From Arcticibacter tournemirensis (GTDB lineage Bacteria > Bacteroidota > Bacteroidia > Sphingobacteriales > Sphingobacteriaceae), in contig NZ_VFPL01000001.1 in the NCBI RefSeq assembly GCF_006716645.1, forward strand, positions 2,542,001-2,606,000: a stretch of 64,000 nt of DNA, in the 5' to 3' direction. A program made the position numbers and the translations under genes. The stretch's first letter is position 1; every line of letters begins with the position of its first letter. Shown one piece after another: positions 60,449 through 64,000 of the stretch. Under the pieces are notes generated by a model. That model had not been told where the DNA came from and made no database searches. It worked only from the letters and a program-made list of their open reading frames with translations.

Positions 60449-61126
60449 ATGTTCCTTAATCTGCATTCTCATTACGATTTGGAGCCCGCAGGCGGGAGGG
60501 TGATAACCAATATTATCATGTCATGCAAAGGGCAGGAGGAGGGGGTTCTGTTGGCTAACTATTCCGGCAAATGGGTATCAGCCGGCATTCACCCCTGGTA
60601 TATCGACGAGCTAAATTACTCTTTGCAATTCCATGCGATGGTGGAGTTTGCAGGTAAAGAAGCCGTTAAAATGATCGGTGAGTGTGGCCTGGATCGACTC
60701 CGCGGGCCGTCGCTTGATCTGCAGCAGCGTGTTTTTGAAGATCAGATACATTTGGCTGAGAAATTGAAGAAGCCGGTTATTATTCATTGTGTTAAATGCT
60801 TCAGTGAGTTGCTAATGGTAAAAAAGAAACTGAACCCTACAGTTCCTCTTGTCGTACACGGTTTTAACAATAAAGCTGACGTAGCTCGGGAGCTAATCAG
60901 ACATAACTTTTATCTTTCGTTTGGAGCTGCTTTACTTTTGGATGGATCGAACGCACAAAAGGTGTTATCATTAATTCCGGAAAACCGTATTTTCCTTGAG
61001 ACTGATGATCGTGATGTTCCTGTCGAAAGGATTTATGAAAAGGCGGCCCTTTTGAAAAATGTTTCAGTAAATCAGCTCAAAGAGATTATTTTTGCGAATT
61101 ATCAGAGTTTAGGGAATAAGTTTTAA
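60449..61126 (+). CDS. TatD-family metal-dependent hydrolase
   Basis: A 225-aa TIM-barrel amidohydrolase of the TatD DNase family. Ligands are H6 and H8 (LHSHYD), E78 (MIGECGLDRL), H113 (VIIHCVK), H137 (LVVHGFN) and D186 (FLETDDRDV), the complete set for a two-metal site. It is slightly shorter than the usual 250-260 aa. I start it at ATG 60449 because MFLNLHSHYD matches the family; an earlier ATG would overlap the HAD gene. It overlaps nothing and lies 3 bp before tcdA. DNase or deacylase activity is inferred. Confidence 0.87.
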   Translation: MFLNLHSHYDLEPAGGRVITNIIMSCKGQEEGVLLANYSGKWVSAGIHPWYIDELNYSLQFHAMVEFAGKEAVKMIGECGLDRLRGPSLDLQQRVFEDQIHLAEKLKKPVIIHCVKCFSELLMVKKKLNPTVPLVVHGFNNKADVARELIRHNFYLSFGAALLLDGSNAQKVLSLIPENRIFLETDDRDVPVERIYEKAALLKNVSVNQLKEIIFANYQSLGNKF

Positions 61127-61129
61127 TTT

Positions 61130-61948
61130 ATGATGGATTTGGGCTGGCTTTCGAGTTCGGCTTTATTGGTGGGAGATGACGGTATTCATACCCTGCAAAA
61201 TTCGCATGTTTTAGTAGTGGGTCTTGGTGGTGTGGGATCGTTTGCAGCAGAGTTTATTTGTCGTTCGGGAGTGGGCGAAATGACTATAGTTGACGGAGAT
61301 GTTGTAGATCCTTCAAACCGAAATCGCCAGCTGCCTGCCTTGTCCACCAATCACGGTTTATCGAAAGCAGATATTATGGCAACGCGGCTGCTCGAGATCA
61401 ATCCCGATTTAAAGCTTCATGTTATAAAGGACTTCTTAAAACCTGAAATGTGCCGCGAGATACTGCAAACACCTTTCGATTATGTAATGGATTGTATTGA
61501 CAGTGTTACTCCTAAGTTATTTCTTCTTTCCACGGCCTATCAGAGCGGCCAGCGCATTGTCAGCTCGATGGGTGCGGGTGGAAAGCTCGATCCGACCAAG
61601 TTAAGAGTTGCCGACCTGTTCGATACCTATCAGTGCCAGTTCGCACAATATGTGAGAAAGCGGGTGAAAAGACTCGGCGTTGGGGAGGGCATCAAAGCGG
61701 TGTTTTCTACTGAAGAGGTAATGCGTTCTTCGCTGATCATGACCGATGGAAGCAACTTTAAGCGGTCAGCTTACGGCACGGTGTCTTACCTGCCTGCTGC
61801 CTTTGGAGGAATTTGTGCTTCCGTAGTGATAAGGGATCTGCTCGAATACCCCATTGATAGAGAACAACGGCCACTGGGAATAAGAATAAAAAAAGCTGCA
61901 CGCAATACCCCTGGAAAAGTTAAGGACGGCGAGTTGAACCCAGCCTGA
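61130..61948 (+). CDS. tcdA: tRNA threonylcarbamoyladenosine dehydratase TcdA (CsdL)
   Basis: A 272-aa E1-like enzyme that cyclises t6A37 to ct6A in ANN-decoding tRNAs. The nucleotide-binding motif VVGLGGVGSFAAEFICRSGV (about 29-48) is followed by VDGDVVDPSNRNRQ, which is the typical adenylation-domain segment, and DCIDSVTPK and SSMGAGGKLDPT match YgdL/CsdL. Length and order are normal. It starts 3 bp after TatD, so the two are co-transcribed. Confidence 0.94.
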   Translation: MMDLGWLSSSALLVGDDGIHTLQNSHVLVVGLGGVGSFAAEFICRSGVGEMTIVDGDVVDPSNRNRQLPALSTNHGLSKADIMATRLLEINPDLKLHVIKDFLKPEMCREILQTPFDYVMDCIDSVTPKLFLLSTAYQSGQRIVSSMGAGGKLDPTKLRVADLFDTYQCQFAQYVRKRVKRLGVGEGIKAVFSTEEVMRSSLIMTDGSNFKRSAYGTVSYLPAAFGGICASVVIRDLLEYPIDREQRPLGIRIKKAARNTPGKVKDGELNPA

Positions 61949-61974
61949 AGAAAAAAGATTCAGGGATGAATGTT

Positions 61975-63090
61975 TTAGAACAAATTTTTAAGTGTGATAG
62001 TGAACACTGTCCCTAAGCCAGGTTTGCTCTTTACGGAGATCTGGCCTCCGAGAGTTTCTACCTGCGTTTTAGTAAAGTGCAAACCGACGCCTCGTCCTTC
62101 ACGGGTCAGGTCAAATCTTTTGTAAAGGCCAAATAATTTATTTCCAATAGCATCAAGGTCCATTCCCACACCATTATCCTTTACCGAAAGCACAAAGGCA
62201 TCTTTTTCGCGCCTGGCTTTGAGGTTAATTAACGGCGATGTACCTGTTTTGTGGTATTTAATTGCATTGCTCAGGAGGTTGTATACGATGCTCTGAAAAT
62301 AGGCTTTAAAGGTATAGATGTTCTCAGCATCGGGCGATATATGTTCCCTGATTATTGCCCCCGAACTACTAATTTGGGTCGAGAGAGTATTTTTAACCGA
62401 CGAAATGATATCCGAGAGCGAAATTTCCTCCAGACTCTCGTTTATTGGAGTGCGCACAGCGAGAAGCGAAGTCAAATCCTTGATAATCATATCCATTGAT
62501 TCGGCAGATTTATGAACCATGTCAATCAGTTCTGTATCAGCTGTATTTTCAGATCTAAGCAATCCTGTAAGGCCGAGAATGTTGGCAATAGGCACACGAA
62601 GATTATGGGAGACAATATAGTTGAATTGCATGAGTGCGTTGTACTTTTGAGTTAGTTCGCTCAATAGTCTTTCGCGTTCTTTTTCAAGTCTTTTTCTTTC
62701 TGTTATTAAGCTTCTTATCGACAGGTAATGAGTTATGTGCCCATCGTTGTTTAACATAGGAGAAATAGTTGTATCTACCCAATAGAAGCTTCCGTCTTTT
62801 GCTTTGTTCCTAACTTCGCCATGCCACACATTTCCAGTCGAAATGGTTCGCCATAACGATGAAAAGAACGATTTAGGATGATAATTACTGTTGATAATGC
62901 GATGATTATTACCAACAAGTTCATTCTCCTGATATTTTGAAATTTGGCAGAAAAGTTCGTTTACATAGGTGATAATGCCTCGTTTATCGGTAATAGATAC
63001 TATAGCTGCCGAATTAACAGCTTGCTGATATGCATTCAATGCATTTATAGCATGTAAACCGCTGTTTTTATTATCACTCTCAATCGTCAT
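61975..63090 (-). CDS. Soluble PAS-sensor histidine kinase
   Basis: A 371-aa cytosolic kinase without TM segments. A PAS/PAC sensor domain (about 15-133, with ITYVNELFCQISKYQENELV and DTTISPMLNNDGHITHYLSI) precedes the HisKA-like region with H162 (YIVSHNLRVPIANILGL) and an HATPase_c domain (N-box N271/N275 in YNLLSNAIKYHKTG; G1 box VKDNGVGM with D305; G2 GRGVGLHFT). No partner response regulator is adjacent. The PAS ligand is unknown. Confidence 0.92.
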   Translation of the reverse strand: MTIESDNKNSGLHAINALNAYQQAVNSAAIVSITDKRGIITYVNELFCQISKYQENELVGNNHRIINSNYHPKSFFSSLWRTISTGNVWHGEVRNKAKDGSFYWVDTTISPMLNNDGHITHYLSIRSLITERKRLEKERERLLSELTQKYNALMQFNYIVSHNLRVPIANILGLTGLLRSENTADTELIDMVHKSAESMDMIIKDLTSLLAVRTPINESLEEISLSDIISSVKNTLSTQISSSGAIIREHISPDAENIYTFKAYFQSIVYNLLSNAIKYHKTGTSPLINLKARREKDAFVLSVKDNGVGMDLDAIGNKLFGLYKRFDLTREGRGVGLHFTKTQVETLGGQISVKSKPGLGTVFTITLKNLF

Positions 63091-63324
63091 GTATGTTTTG
63101 GCTCTTTAATACAAAGGCGGTACCAAAAATGCGCGATTTTCTCTGTCTTCAGAAATATAACGGAGCTTTTACACTAAGCGTTTAGTATAAAGGAGTTATA
63201 TCGGATATAGTATAAAAAAAGCAGAAACATTTTAATGTCCCTGCTTTTAACCAAATTTTTATGGGGATTTATTTCTACAAAGCGAATCAGATACGAGATT
63301 TTGCTTAACAATTTATTCCCGAAT

Positions 63325-63852
63325 TCAGCCCTGTTTTACAAGCTGTATTTCGCACAGAATGCGGATATCGTCGCTCACAACCACTTGCCCTGCTTCGGTA
63401 ACGGCGTTCCACGTTAGGTTAAAGTCCTTACGACTGATTTTGCCTTTAACGGTGAAGCCAGCTTTCGTCTGTCCGTACGGGTCGACAACAATGCCGCCAA
63501 AGTCAACATCGAGAGTTAATGGCCTGGTAACACCACGGAGTGTAAGGTCGCCATGAAGCTTATAGTCGTCGCCATCCTGTTCGTATTTGTTCCCTGTGAA
63601 AGTTAACGTTCCGAACTGTTCGGCATCAAAGAAATCGGCCGATTTTAAATGCGTATCTCTCTGGTCGTTATTCGTGCTGATAGAATTGATATCAGCAGAA
63701 AACTCAATTTTCGAAACAGACGAAAAATCATCGCCTTCAGTTTCTGCTTCCACATCAAATTCTTTAAAATAACCGGTCACAGTAGTGATCATTAAATGTT
63801 TTACCTTGAACTGCACTTCGCTGTGCGTCGGGTCAATTTTCCATTTAGCCAT
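63325..63852 (-). CDS. YceI-family lipid-binding-like protein
   Basis: A 175-aa protein with the extended lipocalin-like YceI fold. The start MAKWKIDPTHSEVQFKVKHL and the segment LTLRGVTRPLTLDVDFGGI are family hallmarks, and GLIxxG-like repeats are replaced by the usual beta-strand pattern. No signal peptide is present, so it is cytosolic, unlike the periplasmic E. coli YceI. Family members bind polyisoprenoids. An 8-bp inverted repeat (63946-63965) and a -7 box TAATTTTG (63919-63926, minus strand) lie upstream. Confidence 0.93.
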   Translation of the reverse strand: MAKWKIDPTHSEVQFKVKHLMITTVTGYFKEFDVEAETEGDDFSSVSKIEFSADINSISTNNDQRDTHLKSADFFDAEQFGTLTFTGNKYEQDGDDYKLHGDLTLRGVTRPLTLDVDFGGIVVDPYGQTKAGFTVKGKISRKDFNLTWNAVTEAGQVVVSDDIRILCEIQLVKQG

Positions 63853-63918
63853 TTTTTTATTTTTTTAAGATTAACAAACAATTTTACATTCTGATTTAAA
63901 TAACTTTCGTTATGCAAG

Positions 63919-63926
63919 CAAAATTA
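63919..63926 (-). promoter_or_regulatory. Possible -7 box of the YceI gene
   Basis: On the minus strand the sequence reads TAATTTTG, a match to TAnnTTTG, 66 bp before the ATG. No clear -33 box accompanies it. The 8-bp inverted repeat CTCTTAAT/ATTAAGAG (63946-63965) lies just upstream, where a regulator could sit. Confidence 0.4.
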
Positions 63927-64000
63927 GCCTGTTGATTTCATTTTACTCTTAATGCAGATTAAGAGAATTTGATCCTGATGAACTTTAGCAACAATTTTCG

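Overview
The window looks like a chromosomal segment of a member of the Bacteroidetes, most likely the Sphingobacteriaceae (Pedobacter or a close relative). The evidence is a SusC/SusD polysaccharide locus with a FecI/FecR-type sigma/anti-sigma pair, two TlpA-type thioredoxin lipoprotein-like proteins, an FtsX-type permease of the kind expanded in this phylum, a type II glutamine synthetase, promoter boxes of the TAnnTTTG type, and few Shine-Dalgarno sequences. I see no rRNA, tRNA, CRISPR array or intact transposase. The sequence is cut at both ends without truncating a recognised gene.

Layout. 0-7.2 kb: Kup potassium importer, a lone double-FtsX ABC permease, an amino-acid permease and an unknown membrane-anchored envelope protein. 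7.2-9 kb: a 719-bp stretch rich in palindromes, then an isolated GC-richer gene of a Bacteroidetes-only type. 9-14.4 kb: a TlpA-like protein facing a five-gene minus-strand group (two small unknown proteins, two paralogous retropepsin-like proteins, a GldL-related membrane protein). 14.7-19.7 kb: minus-strand housekeeping genes (M3 peptidase, NAD(P)-binding epimerase-like protein, Crp-type regulator, UbiA prenyltransferase, EngB GTPase). 20-24.6 kb: GH92 mannosidase, NYN-domain protein, a small unknown protein and a Bcr-type exporter. 24.9-30 kb: rpsO-pnp, a second TlpA-like protein and a PASTA protein. 30.2-47.8 kb: a polysaccharide utilisation locus (sigma factor, FecR, SusC, SusD, FAD oxidoreductase, GH2-like hydrolase, Ig-like lipoprotein, two GH3 enzymes) that runs almost without gaps into cstA. 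47.9-55.2 kb: rpe, then sufR divergent from sufBCDSE and a DUF59 (SufT-like) gene. 55.5-63.9 kb: type II glutamine synthetase, a gamma-glutamylcyclotransferase-like protein, a second (type I fold) glutamine-synthetase-like ligase in line with an APH-fold kinase and a HAD-IIA protein, then TatD, TcdA, a soluble PAS histidine kinase and YceI.

How the genes work together. In the polysaccharide locus, SusC carries the N-terminal STN domain needed to signal to FecR, so sensing, uptake, hydrolysis and perhaps use of a fermentation product (CstA) are encoded side by side. The suf cluster holds scaffold, ATPase, cysteine desulfurase, sulfur acceptor and maturation factor under a divergent regulator with a cysteine-rich sensor domain.

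The most unusual signal is not a gene. Six intergenic stretches (7.9, 19.0, 23.3, 50.8, 54.7 and 58.4 kb) are built from degenerate 7-bp units kept strictly in register, with related consensus units (GTTGAAA, GCTGAAA, GTTGTAA, GTATCAA, GGTTGTA). Some run into neighbouring stop codons and at least three can fold back on themselves. I know of no named element that describes them in this phylum. Other points of interest are the two-lobed retropepsin-like pair with a degenerate second active site, the ligase/kinase/HAD trio whose HAD protein lacks the usual second aspartate, and a 21-bp perfect inverted repeat between engB and the GH92 gene.
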